From positions 43,745,970 through 43,809,969 of the forward strand of contig CM075860.1 in the NCBI GenBank assembly GCA_037975125.1: a stretch of 64,000 bases of DNA, given 5' to 3'. Positions 37,754 through 47,812 of this stretch are shown piece by piece. Within the stretch, counting starts at the first letter, position 1. Each line of letters opens with the position of its first letter. The notes below the pieces were generated by a model, which was given only the letters and a program-made list of their open reading frames with translations, had not been told where the DNA came from and made no database searches. Made by a program: the position numbers and the translations under genes. Origin of the DNA: Latrodectus hesperus. Taxonomy: Eukaryota > Arthropoda > Arachnida > Araneae > Theridiidae.

Positions 37754-40700
37754 ATGCAGCGTGTCACAAGAAAAATGGATATGGATTTAATGAAAAGTCT
37801 TCTCGAAAAATTAGCGGAGCAGATGGCTGAGATGAAAGCTGGACAAGAAGATATGAAAACTGAGATGAAAGCTGGACAAGAAGAGATGAAAGCTGGACAA
37901 GAAGAGATTAAAACCGAGATGATGAAAGAGATAAAATCTGGACAGGAGGAGATGAAAGCGGGACAGGAGGAGCTTAAAAAGGAACTTAAGAAGGACATTG
38001 TAAGTGTTAAAGAAGAATTCTCCAACATCATTCAGGAGAAGATGAATGCAATGGAAGATAAGGTAACTTCAGTTGAAACTAAAGTTCTGGAGATAGAAGA
38101 AAACGTTGAAGAAGCATTAGACAATATGAATAAGAAGATTGAAAGCTTGGAGAAGCAAATATCAAACAAACATGAGGAACCCAACGTGACATTTGTGCCT
38201 TCCCTAGCCAATATTAAACTCTCAACATTTGATGGGAAATCATCCTGGCAAGTATACAAGACCCAGTTTATGATGGTAGCGGAAGCTAATGGATGGAATC
38301 CCCGAGCCCAAGCTTTTCACCTGGCGGCTTCTTTAAGAGGAGACGCGGCTGACATCCTCGAGACGCTTCCGGAGGAGCAGAGGCACGATTTCCAAGCCCT
38401 ATCGAGTGCGCTTGAGCTGCGGTTTGGAGATAAGTGCACTAAGGAATATAGCAGACTACAGTTAAAGTCCCGCTATCAAAAAGCGGGTGAAAGTCTTCAA
38501 GAATTGGCTGCCGATATTCAGCGACTTTCCCATCTAGCATTTTCGGACTGCCCAGCTGAGACACGTCAAGATCTGGCTCTCCATCACTTCATCGATAGTG
38601 TGAGGGATCCGGAGATACAGAAAACACTTAGACTCGCCGATGTCAAAGATATTGGATCTGCCCTAGTCTACGCACATAAGATAGAGGCTGCCCAGCAGGC
38701 CGCGCGTAAAGACCGGCACTCAATCAGAGCCGTCTCTACTACTGATAAGGATTATGATCTCAGAAAGCAAATCGAAGATCTGCGGCGAAAATTCCGTAAC
38801 TTAGAAATGAGTAAAGGTGGCAGAAACACGAAAATTCAGTGTTGGACTTGCGGTGCAGTCGGACACGTTCAGAGAGACTGCCCAAAACGAAAAGATGATG
38901 GAAATGATCTTCGTCAGAAGCCCCATTTCAAATTGTTTCATATTTCTTCCGTAAGTAGCGGCGACAACGGACTTTTCGTTATGGGACATGTCAACGAAGT
39001 TCCCTGCAGAATGATAATCGATACTGGAGCCAACGTAACTATCATTAGGACAGATTTGGCTCGCAAACTTGGTGACAAACTCATCTGGACGCCGCCCTGC
39101 ATTACCCTCCAAACTGTGACAGGTGACAAGATTAAAGTGCATGGAAAAATAAATCTAAACATTGCATTTGGTAATGCCGTTTACCATCATATGGCATATG
39201 TCGCTGATATAAATGACGAATTTATTCTTGGATTGGATTTCCTCAAAGAAAACAATTTCAAGTTAGATTTTAAAAATAATGAACTACACTCATGTTCTGA
39301 AGACATAACGATTTTTAAGACGAAATATTCAGATATTAAATCAGTCCATCATATAACTGCAAAGAGTGAAACAACATTACCACCAAGAACTGAGACAATA
39401 GTTTCCGGAGCTCTTTCAGAAGATAATAATTTTCATTATGGATTGACTGAATATCCAGATTCCGACAATAGCGTTAAAGGAGTACTAGTGGCTTCTTCAC
39501 TCGTCGATCTTTCACGAAATGTAATCCCGGTAAGAGTTGCTAATCTAAGTAATAAGGTAAAACTTATAAAAGAAGGAGAAGTGCTAGCGACTTGCACTCC
39601 AGTGACCTGTATTAACCGGAATTGTCAAGCCACACTATCTGAGCCTCCTGACACTCTAATTGATGAACTCCTTCAGAGAGCAGAGTTAGATGATAAACAG
39701 AGGAATGCTGCAAGAAATTTATTATTAGAATTCGGAGATCTCTTTTCCAAGAAATCAGATGATGTTGGGCGAACCAAATTGACGCAGCACCGAATCAATA
39801 CAGGAAATCATCCACCCATTAAACAACACCCGAGAAGATTGCCATTCGCAAAGCAGGAAGAGGTGGACAATCTTCTGATGGAAATGCAGCAGAATGACAT
39901 TATTGAGCCATCAGAGAGTCCTTGGGCTTCGCCTATTGTTTTAGTTCGGAAGAAGGATGGTTCTACCCGATTCTGCGTTGACTATCGTCGGTTAAACAAC
40001 ATCACTAAAAAAGATAGTTACCCTCTTCCTAGGATTGACGATACACTTGATGCTTTATCCGGAAAACAATGGTTTTCGACTTTGGATCTCAAGAGTGGTT
40101 ATTGGCAAGTAGAGATACATCCTGAGGATCGAGAAAAGACTGCATTCACCACAGGACAAGGACTTTGGCAGTTCAAGGTTATGCCATTTGGGCTTTGCAA
40201 TGCACCTGCAACGTTTGAGCGCCTGATGGAGACAGTATTACGAGGACTTTCCTACGAAGCCTGTTTGGTATATTTGGACGATATCATTATTGTAGGGCGC
40301 ACATTCGAAGACCATTTAAGAAACATCCGAAAGGTGCTGGAAAAATTAAAAATGGCCAACCTGAAGCTGAATCCTTGCAAATGTAATTTATTCCGACGTG
40401 AAGTAAGCTATCTGGGACACATTATCTCTGCTGAAGGTGTAAGAACAGATCCTGAAAAGATCTCCGCAGTTAAGGACTGGAGTCGTCCAAAAGATGTCCA
40501 CCAATTAAGAAGTTTTCTTGGACTATGCACATATTACAGGAAATTTGTTAAAGGTTTTTCAAGTATTGCCAGACCTCTTCACAAGTTGACAGAAGTTAAA
40601 CAGAGATTTCTATGGACAGATGAATGTGAGAAAGCTTTTAAACAACTGAAGGAGGCGTTGACATCTTCACCCGTTCTTGCATATCCCCAGCCCGGAAAAT

Positions 40701-41218
40701 TATTCATTTTAGATACGGATGCCAGCAACGAAAATATCGGAGCTGTTTTGTCGCAAGAAATTGATGATAAAGAATATGTTATTGCTTATTGGAGTAAATG
40801 TCTATCGAAACCAGAGCGGAATTACTGTACAACCAGGAAGGAATTGCTGGCAATCGTTAAAGCCATAGAACATTTCCACCATTATCTCTATGGAAGAAAG
40901 TTCTTGCTCCGGACAGATCACGCATCCTTAACCTGGCTTTTAAATTTTAAAAATCCGGAAGGACAGGTAGCCAGATGGATTCAACGACTCCAGGAGTTTG
41001 ACTTTGAAATACGTCATCGCAAAGGAACTCTTCATGGAAATGCTGATGCACTATCAAGGAAGCCGTGTAATGAAAGCTGCCGATACTGTTCTAGAGTAGA
41101 GAAGAACTATCAGCTGATAAATACTTCGGTACGCCAAGTTACTGTTTCACCTCCATTAAAACCAGACCCATGGAGTGATGAAGGACTTAGGGAAGCCCAA
41201 AAGAAGACCCAGATATAA
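37754..41218 (+). CDS. Gag-Pol: Gag, protease, reverse transcriptase, RNase H
   Basis: A 1154-residue frame starting at the first ATG after the primer site. The frame is also open upstream into the LTR, but an LTR start is unlikely. Residues about 20-140 are a charged coiled coil with repeated MKAGQEE/D blocks, followed by a Gag-like region. A zinc knuckle (CX2CX4HX4C) lies at 363-376, the protease motif DTGA at 423-426, the RT active site YLDD at 840-843 (preceded by 'FCVDYRRLNNITKKDSYPLP'), RNase H 'DTDAS' near 987, and 'NADALSRK' near 1096. Gag and Pol share one frame, so no gag-pol shift is needed. The frame ends at TAA 41216-41218 where related elements read on toward integrase. Confidence 0.95.
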   Translation: MQRVTRKMDMDLMKSLLEKLAEQMAEMKAGQEDMKTEMKAGQEEMKAGQEEIKTEMMKEIKSGQEEMKAGQEELKKELKKDIVSVKEEFSNIIQEKMNAMEDKVTSVETKVLEIEENVEEALDNMNKKIESLEKQISNKHEEPNVTFVPSLANIKLSTFDGKSSWQVYKTQFMMVAEANGWNPRAQAFHLAASLRGDAADILETLPEEQRHDFQALSSALELRFGDKCTKEYSRLQLKSRYQKAGESLQELAADIQRLSHLAFSDCPAETRQDLALHHFIDSVRDPEIQKTLRLADVKDIGSALVYAHKIEAAQQAARKDRHSIRAVSTTDKDYDLRKQIEDLRRKFRNLEMSKGGRNTKIQCWTCGAVGHVQRDCPKRKDDGNDLRQKPHFKLFHISSVSSGDNGLFVMGHVNEVPCRMIIDTGANVTIIRTDLARKLGDKLIWTPPCITLQTVTGDKIKVHGKINLNIAFGNAVYHHMAYVADINDEFILGLDFLKENNFKLDFKNNELHSCSEDITIFKTKYSDIKSVHHITAKSETTLPPRTETIVSGALSEDNNFHYGLTEYPDSDNSVKGVLVASSLVDLSRNVIPVRVANLSNKVKLIKEGEVLATCTPVTCINRNCQATLSEPPDTLIDELLQRAELDDKQRNAARNLLLEFGDLFSKKSDDVGRTKLTQHRINTGNHPPIKQHPRRLPFAKQEEVDNLLMEMQQNDIIEPSESPWASPIVLVRKKDGSTRFCVDYRRLNNITKKDSYPLPRIDDTLDALSGKQWFSTLDLKSGYWQVEIHPEDREKTAFTTGQGLWQFKVMPFGLCNAPATFERLMETVLRGLSYEACLVYLDDIIIVGRTFEDHLRNIRKVLEKLKMANLKLNPCKCNLFRREVSYLGHIISAEGVRTDPEKISAVKDWSRPKDVHQLRSFLGLCTYYRKFVKGFSSIARPLHKLTEVKQRFLWTDECEKAFKQLKEALTSSPVLAYPQPGKLFILDTDASNENIGAVLSQEIDDKEYVIAYWSKCLSKPERNYCTTRKELLAIVKAIEHFHHYLYGRKFLLRTDHASLTWLLNFKNPEGQVARWIQRLQEFDFEIRHRKGTLHGNADALSRKPCNESCRYCSRVEKNYQLINTSVRQVTVSPPLKPDPWSDEGLREAQKKTQI

Positions 41219-42471
41219 ATCCAATTCTTGAATTGAAAGAATCTTCTAGTATGAGACCAAGTTGGCAGGATATCTCCACCTACAGTCCTGCTACTAAGCA
41301 ATATTGGGCTCTTTGGGACTCACTCCATATAAGAAATGGTGTCTTATACAGGAAATGGGAGTCCGATGATGGACGTAATTTCAAATGGCAGCTTGTTCTT
41401 CCAAAATCAAGAATTTCAGATGTTTTGAAAGAATTGCACAGTAGCTCAACTGGAGGCCACTTCGGAGTAATGAAAACTCTACAGAAAGTTCGAGAACGCT
41501 TCTATTGGAGCAAAACGAGACAAGATGTAGAGAAATGGTGCCAATCTTGTGATGACTGTGCGGCACGTAAAGGACCGAAGAAACGTAGCCGAGGAAGGTT
41601 GCAGCGGTACAACGTAGGAGCACCTTTTGAGAGGATAGCATTGGACATTTTGGGTCCTTTACCACGATCCTCAAATGGCAACAAATACATACTAGTTGTC
41701 ATGGACTACTTTACTAAGTGGCCTGAAGCGTTTGCAATCCCCGATCAAGAGGCGACTACAGTAGCCGAGGTTCTAGTGCAACAATGGGTTTCCAGATTCG
41801 GCACACCCTTACAAATTCATTCTGATCAAGGGACAAACTTCACCTCTGTTGTGTTTAAAGGAATGTGTCAAATTCTCGGAATAGACAAGACGCAGACCAC
41901 GCCACTACACCCACAATCGGATGGCATGGTAGAGAGGTTTAACAGAACCATCTTGAATAACCTTTCACTTATGGTTTCCAGAAATCAGCAAGATTGGGAT
42001 TTGAAGCTACCGCTGTTTCTGCTTGCATATCGCAGTGCTGTCCATGAGACTACCGGATATACTCCTTCACAGATGCTCTTTGGTCGCGAACTTCGTCTCC
42101 CTTGTGATCTTCAGTTTGGTCGTCCACCGGATACATCTTCATCGCCAGAGGAATACCTTCGAGACCTTCAGGCACGTCTTGAAGATGTCCATAACTTCGC
42201 TCGAGACCGAATCAACCTGACGACCGAAAGAATGAAGACAAGGTATGACACAAGAGCGACAGGACATGAATTTCAAGAAGGTGACAAAGTTTGGTTGTGG
42301 AACCCGATTCGACGTAAAGGACTTTCTCCAAAGTTGCAAGCCAACTGGGAAGGTCCCTACACAGTCCTAAAAAGACTGAACGACGTCGTGGTTCGTATAA
42401 GAAAATCATCTGCTTCAAAACCAAAGGTAGTACATTATGATAGATTAGCTCCTTATCGTAATGTAGAGTAA
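41191..42471 (+). CDS. Integrase frame of the Gypsy element
   Basis: Open from 41191 (after a TAG) to TAA 42469-42471, about 426 codons, in a different frame from gag-pol. It overlaps gag-pol by 28 bp. The N-terminus has an HHCC zinc finger ('HSSSTGGHFG' then 'CQSCDDCAARK'). The catalytic core has the three acidic residues in 'ALDILGPL', 'HSDQGTNF' and 'GMVERFNRT'. The C-terminus has a GPY/F module ('WEGPYTVLKR'). No chromodomain. Its upstream linker aligns with normal Gypsy pol sequence, so translation in life would need a frame change near 41191-41218. The first ATG of this frame is at 41251. A one-base loss or a sequencing indel in the CCCAAAAG run is the simplest cause. Confidence 0.93.
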   Translation, partial: GSPKEDPDINPILELKESSSMRPSWQDISTYSPATKQYWALWDSLHIRNGVLYRKWESDDGRNFKWQLVLPKSRISDVLKELHSSSTGGHFGVMKTLQKVRERFYWSKTRQDVEKWCQSCDDCAARKGPKKRSRGRLQRYNVGAPFERIALDILGPLPRSSNGNKYILVVMDYFTKWPEAFAIPDQEATTVAEVLVQQWVSRFGTPLQIHSDQGTNFTSVVFKGMCQILGIDKTQTTPLHPQSDGMVERFNRTILNNLSLMVSRNQQDWDLKLPLFLLAYRSAVHETTGYTPSQMLFGRELRLPCDLQFGRPPDTSSSPEEYLRDLQARLEDVHNFARDRINLTTERMKTRYDTRATGHEFQEGDKVWLWNPIRRKGLSPKLQANWEGPYTVLKRLNDVVVRIRKSSASKPKVVHYDRLAPYRNVE

Positions 42472-42650
42472 AAATCAGTAGACCATGGTCTGTTTGTAAA
42501 TAGTATAGATAATTTTAATCTTTTCTATTTTCTTGTATTTTTAGTTGCTTGTGTATGTAATGTGCTCTGTATCCTTTTGAAATGTAAATTCTTTTATATT
42601 AAATTTAGCCTCCTATCAGGGGATTGTACTGCCCGGGACGTGCAGTCCTT
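42472..42650 (+). other. 3' untranslated region of the Gypsy element
   Basis: 179 bp without an open frame; no env. Confidence 0.8.
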
Positions 42651-42662
42651 GAGAGGGGGCAA
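42651..42662 (+). promoter_or_regulatory. Polypurine tract
   Basis: GAGAGGGGGCAA lies directly before the 3' LTR, the usual plus-strand priming site. Confidence 0.85.
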
Positions 42663-43266
42663 TGTTACAAATTTGTAAATAATGATTTTATTTGTCTTAA
42701 AATATCTCAGACAGATCAGAAATTCTCACATTTTGGGCAAAAATTGCGGTATTTAGACGTGTTGTAGTTTAAAAGCGGATTTCCTAATGATTTGGCGACT
42801 TGGCGACAGTTGGCGAGATTCTTGGCGACTTGGCGACGGTTGGCGAGATTTTTGGCGACTTGGCGAGAAATCGATACTTCTGGAAACATCCATCACCTAA
42901 GCTCTAGGACCAATATTTTTCGAGATAGCCTAGAAGCTTCCAGAGCCTTGGCGAAATTGGTAGATTTCTCCGCCAAGTCAGGTATAAATACCGCAGCCCG
43001 ACATGGAATAGTAGTGGAGTTTTTGTGAAGACAGTCAGTGAGTGAAGACGGTCAGTTGTGACTGCTAGTTGTTCTCTGTCTGAGGTATTTGAGACCTGTG
43101 ATTGGAAGCTATTTCCTATTGTATCTGACGAATTGTAGCTGTATAATTGTGATTGTTACAGCGGGAATTTTGTTTATCTAGTGAAGTTTTTACGAATAAA
43201 AGTCTTGTGTTCATTAAGTGGTCGCTTTATTCAACTCTCAATCAACACGAACCCGTGGAGCTCGGT

Positions 43267-43269
<3 letters not shown>
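42663..43269 (+). repeat. 3' LTR of the Gypsy element
   Basis: 607 bp, TGTTAC to GGTACA, identical to the 5' LTR except for two substitutions. TATA box 42983-42990, AATAAA 43195-43200. Confidence 0.97.
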
Positions 43270-43906
<637 letters not shown>

Positions 43907-43959
43907 CCTTATTTCGAATTGCAATATCACAGAAAGTATTGAAGATAATGAGGTTGGCA

Positions 43960-44597
43960 TGGTTTCGTTCCAGAAAGGAGAGAGATCCTAAAATAGTGGG
44001 ACATTGTGGTTCAGTTGCCATCATGCGATGGAGTCATGAACACCGTGCATTTGTCGTAGAAACTTACTTTTTCGTGTGCCTTATTTCGATGAGAAACGAT
44101 TTGGGGTGCCAGCTCGTTCTCCCGATTTTTCTCCTGTTGTAAACGCAAGTCAGCTGAAATGTCAATGTCTGCAAACTGATAAGAAGTAAATGTTTGTTCT
44201 ATTAATATATAAATTGATTGTGATTGATTTTAAGAGTGTTGGAGTTTTTATGAGTTTATATATAATAAAGAGTTTTGCTAAATGTTATATTCAAAGTTTG
44301 CGCCTCTTCACCTATGTAATTTCTTTTTGTGGGGATGTTTAAAGTCACGTGTTTATATACTTACCCCTTTCCAACTTAGAAAGAACTGAGAAGAGTAGCT
44401 GCCAATGTGCTGGAGAGAGGGATGAGAACTGCAGAATTCGTTTCACCCATTCTATCGCCAATGGCGAGCATTACTTACCTGTATGATATTTAAAACTATG
44501 TATAATATGCAAAAATAAATAAAAAAATTATTTTTAATACTTTTTGTATTTGTGGAATACGAAATAAGGAAGTTATCTAGGTGCACCCTGTATATAA
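43960..44597 (+). pseudogene. Decayed mariner-like transposase
   Basis: Conceptual pieces in several frames: '[16 protein letters not shown]' (about 44022-44070), a helix-turn-helix start of a mariner-type gene; 'PARSPDFSP' (about 44110-44140), the third catalytic motif region; 'FFLWGCLKSRVY' (about 44320-44355); and 'RVAANVLERGMRTAEF' (about 44393-44442) from the C-terminus. The pieces are in the expected order but out of frame and with gaps. The right end GGTGCACCCTG (44581-44591) followed by TATA is likely the terminal repeat. The left end is lost beside the (TA)n array. Confidence 0.65.
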
Positions 44598-45058
44598 ACA
44601 AAATTAAAATAATAAAGTATGTTCTGTGTAAAATACAGCTTACTTAATACAATTTACGAATATTCCTCCATTTTATCCATGTACTGAAATCAATGCTTAC
44701 AAATTCAATTCAAAGCGATTTAATTACAGATTTTCTATACTTGAAAGAACTCCGTACTTCCTCCATTTGAAGCCCATTCAATATGAAATGGAGCAGAAGG
44801 TGTGTAACTAGGGTGATATTCATATCTTTGCTAATGATGGATAATTTCTGCCATTTGGGTTTTAAAAACTATCTTTTTTCCCCTAGTAATCCTTGTATAT
44901 ATATACAGTATGTCCACTAAAGTCCCTTGACACCCTCTTAACTTCGGAACGGCTACTACTATATTTATAAAAGTGGTGTCTAGGTATAGTAAAGTAGCCA
45001 CAGTTTTTGTGTATCGAAACACTTATACATCAGGGTTTAGACAAAAATGTTTTCTTTT
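44598..45058. other. No gene; possible transposon end
   Basis: AT-rich. The stretch 44905-44945 begins 'CAGTATGTCCACTAAAGTCC' and could be an element terminus, but no partner end was found. Confidence 0.45.
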
Positions 45059-45059
45059 T

Positions 45060-45528
45060 TATTAACCATAAAACAGTTGTATCTTTCGTTACAGTTAAGG
45101 TCCTGAGTACGATTCTCATTGGTTTAAAATATCCATGACGTCCAATAATGTTTTATCCCCGTCACATTGTAAATGTTGTAACATTGTAATGGTTGTTGTA
45201 AATCCCACTGGTCGATGAATTTGCTGTATGCTTTCCAATTGCATTCTTCGAGCGGCAGCAAACAAGGCGAAGTTCACCATTGAATGTTTGAGAACAGTGT
45301 CGAAGTTCATTTTCTTAATAAAACGATCTCTTATATAATGAAAAAGCATCGGTTTGAGAAGCCGTTTTCCATTAATACAAGCCATTAACACATGGACTAT
45401 AAAACAGCAAGAAAAAGATATGGCTAAACATACACTTTTTAGTTAATTTAAATCGGCAAAGAAGATTTAAATTTTTAAAAATATTATTAGCTAATAGAAT
45501 TTTAAATTAATAATTTCAATATTTGTGT
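45060..45528 (+). repeat. Repeat family X, copy 1
   Basis: Aligns in the same order with copy 2 (54740-56058) and, in reverse, with copy 3 (61415-62115). Shared words include 'ATGACGTC', 'GCATTCTTCGA', 'TTAATAAAACGATCTCTTA'-like and 'TTTTCCATTAAT'. The minus strand has a 91-codon open frame (45391-45116) over the same region. In copy 3 the equivalent frame has a stop, so coding function is doubtful. An S2 SINE interrupts it at the right end. Confidence 0.75.
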
Positions 45529-45799
45529 ACGCCGCCCAACCTGTCTAGTGATCAGCGTATCTGACTGCGGATAGGGAGGTCCTGGGTTCGAATCCCGGTT
45601 CGGGCATGGATATACTTTCTCTATCTATCCTGTCTTTGTCCTTTCCTTGTATGAATGTGTTGTGAATGGTTGCCTACCCTATAAACGGGTCCCTATGGCA
45701 TGTGTGTACTGAGGAAGTCGGACTCCACACCAAAGTATGGTTCAGTTGAAAAAGTGGAGAAGCACATCCCATATTGTCAGCCTGGCTGGCACACGACAA
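45529..45799 (+). mobile_element. SINE family S2, 12-bp target duplication
   Basis: Flanked by CAATATTTGTGT at 45517-45528 and 45800-45811. Head 'GCCGCCCAACCTGTCTAGTG' with A box, and B box 'GGGTTCGAATCCC'. The body has ACCCTATAAACGGG and 'GGAAGTCGGACTCCACACC'. Family X copy 2 keeps the uninterrupted target near 55998-56010. Confidence 0.93.
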
Positions 45800-45811
45800 C
45801 AATATTTGTGT

Positions 45812-46754
45812 GCAAACAACAGCATTTGCCTTGATTGGATCAGCATTGAAATTTTTCTTTTAATTAATATTGCTGAAATTATAAAAAGCAAATTTGTTAA
45901 ACATGGTCTCAAGAAGTATGAAGAGTTTCTTTTAAAATTGTTGTCGATTATTTTTCATTGCTGTTATTATTTATTTGCATTTTTATATTAAATTTTAAGA
46001 TATACATAATTTCTGGCTGTGGAACCCGCAGAGCTGTATCTAACAATTGTTTGTGTGAGAGGTATTTATTAGGTTACTCAAGGATCTAAGAGAGTTCAAG
46101 TACGGAATCATAATGTGGAATTTTTATTTTCATTTAAGAAGGTAATAAAATACGTAAATGCAAATAATAAAAGGAGTTTTTCGCTTTCTCCCCCCCCCAT
46201 AATGCAGAACTCCAACATCGGTTATCAATTTCTGGAGTCAAGCGTACCTCGGCATGTTTATCGTCACGATGCCCCTTTTGTTTTGGAAGGTGTTCTGCCT
46301 GTGCTCGTGCACGCTCCTGCCACACAGGCGCCCGTGGACGCTTTCAGTGCTTCTTGGAAACGGGGTAGGATGGGAAAAAATTGTGACTATTGTTCAAATA
46401 AAAATAATAACGAGGTTGTTCACCTCTGATGCCTGCACCCTTGTTTACGCACACGATTGGATGCAGTGCCAATAAAAATTGACCCCAAACTTTGCATTAC
46501 GCTAAAGAGATAACTTTATTTCTCGTTTTCTTCTGTGAGAAGGGGATATTTGCTTTGGTTTTTCGATGATACATTGTCACTGAAAATTCTTTTATGGATA
46601 GAACCAAAAAATTATATTCGTTATTTAACCCTTAGAAAAATGGCACTTATTTGCAAAGCATTGGTTAATTTTTTTTTGATGGAATGCAATATTTTTCATA
46701 ATCGACACCGCACAATAGGTAATAAGTAAAAGCGTTTGAACCTGAGGATAGTAA
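45812..46754. other. No recognisable gene
   Basis: Short open frames (45737-45991, 46115-46429) without known motifs. The stretch 46190-46370 is GC-richer. Confidence 0.5.
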
Positions 46755-46756
46755 GT

Positions 46757-47114
46757 TGTTGTTACTTATGACTCTTTGACTAGCCAAGCTCGCCAGCCGA
46801 CGGCTATGTGAAATTAAGTCAGAAGTAGACGCATCGCATCGTCTTTCGTTTAATTAGAGCACCACGAAAGTGAAAGTACGACTTTGCTCTAAGACTCCTC
46901 CGATAGATGGCACCACCAGAGGATCCACTCGTTCAATTTTAACATTGATCTGCAGGGGGAGGAAATGTTCTCCAGACCATTACACCTGTGGTAACTGTTC
47001 AACGGCTGACCATAGGACTTTCAATTGCATAGATTTAACAAGTACGTATATCGCATGTTCGAACCCAGCATTTCCGGAGGGAAAACCTATGTCTTAACCA
47101 CCAGGCTACCCCGA
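46757..47114 (-). mobile_element. SINE family S7, minus strand, copy 2
   Basis: Collinear with 12353-12718: 'CCAAGCTCGCC', 'GTCTTTCGTTTAAT', 'CCGATAGATGGCACCACCAG' and 'CTCCAGACCATTACACC' in the same order. Minus-strand head: A box 'TAGCCTGGTGGTTAAG', B box 'GGGTTCGAACATG'. No clear target duplication. Confidence 0.8.
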
Positions 47115-47277
47115 CAATTAGTGACACCACACAGTGGATAATAAGTAACACATTGGTTCATTAGTCAAAGAGGATTTAGAGGCAAAAAACATCAGCCGCG
47201 TATTCATTCCCGTTAATTGTTTCTATTAATAGTAAGCAGCATTCATGTGCGCAAAAGAGGGCACACCTAGGCTCATG

Positions 47278-47585
47278 TTAGGGGCCGCGGTGGCCTGGAA
47301 GGTTATTGTGTCGTTCTCATTATCGGAAGGTAGAGAGTTCGAATCCCGGCTTAACCGAAGATCCGTTGTGTTCACTAATGGCAGCTGGGGCATGTTAAAT
47401 AAATCGTGGTCGCAATGTCCTCCAAGTGAAATGATACCTGGGTGGATGCCAGACAAAGTGTTGGGAGTTTTCTGCTTTATCTTTGCTTCAAAATCAAAGA
47501 GGCTCTACCCGACTGCTACTATAACTGGTAGAGCACAATTCAGAGCTCGGTACTGGAAAGTATGCTTCTGCAACAACAACAACCT
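47278..47585 (+). mobile_element. SINE family S4, plus strand
   Basis: Head 'GGGGCCGCGGTGGCCTGGAAGG' with B box 'GAGTTCGAATCCC'. The body contains 'CTTAACCGAAGATCCGTTGT' and 'CCTCCAAGTGAAATGATACC'. The tail is CAACAACAACAACC. Same order as the minus-strand copies at 24159, 57635 and 58733. Confidence 0.85.
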
Positions 47586-47635
47586 TGGCACATCTGCATG
47601 CAGAAACGCAACTTTCATTTGCAAAGCACTTACAG

Positions 47636-47812
47636 TAGCCTAGTGGCAGAACAGCGCTTCTCTGAGCGAAAGATCGATCTCAAATTAGCCTTTGCACCAA
47701 CAATTTGTGGGTTCGAATCCCGCTGGATATGTGTTCGGGATCCAGTTTAATCTGTAGGCCCCGATGTAATTAGCCCTCGTATGCATAAAATAATCGTTGA
47801 GCGATAGTCAAA
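47636..47812 (+). mobile_element. SINE family S5, tRNA-derived
   Basis: A box 'GTAGCCTAGTGGCAG' and B box 'GTGGGTTCGAATCCC', although the spacing is longer than in a tRNA. The body ends 'GATGTAATTAGCCCTCGTATGCATAAAA', matching the copies at 9895 and 12085. Confidence 0.65.

Larger units (their letters stand above)
37117..43269 (+). mobile_element. Ty3/Gypsy LTR retrotransposon, nearly intact and young
   Basis: A complete element of 6153 bp: 5' LTR, primer site, gag-pol frame, integrase frame, polypurine tract, 3' LTR. The two 607-bp LTRs differ at two positions, so the insertion is recent. Flanks are ATAT on both sides (37113-37116, 43270-43273), fitting a 4-bp duplication inside a TA-rich target. 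Domain order PR-RT-RNase H-INT places it in Ty3/Gypsy. No env-like frame follows integrase. One frame change between RNase H and integrase is the only visible coding defect. It stands out from the surroundings by long open frames and balanced base use. Confidence 0.97.

Noticed and set aside
42472..42650. An envelope gene
   Set aside because: Only 179 bp lie between integrase and the polypurine tract, with no open frame.
45531..45610. tRNA gene
   Set aside because: Part of a 271-bp SINE with a 12-bp target duplication.
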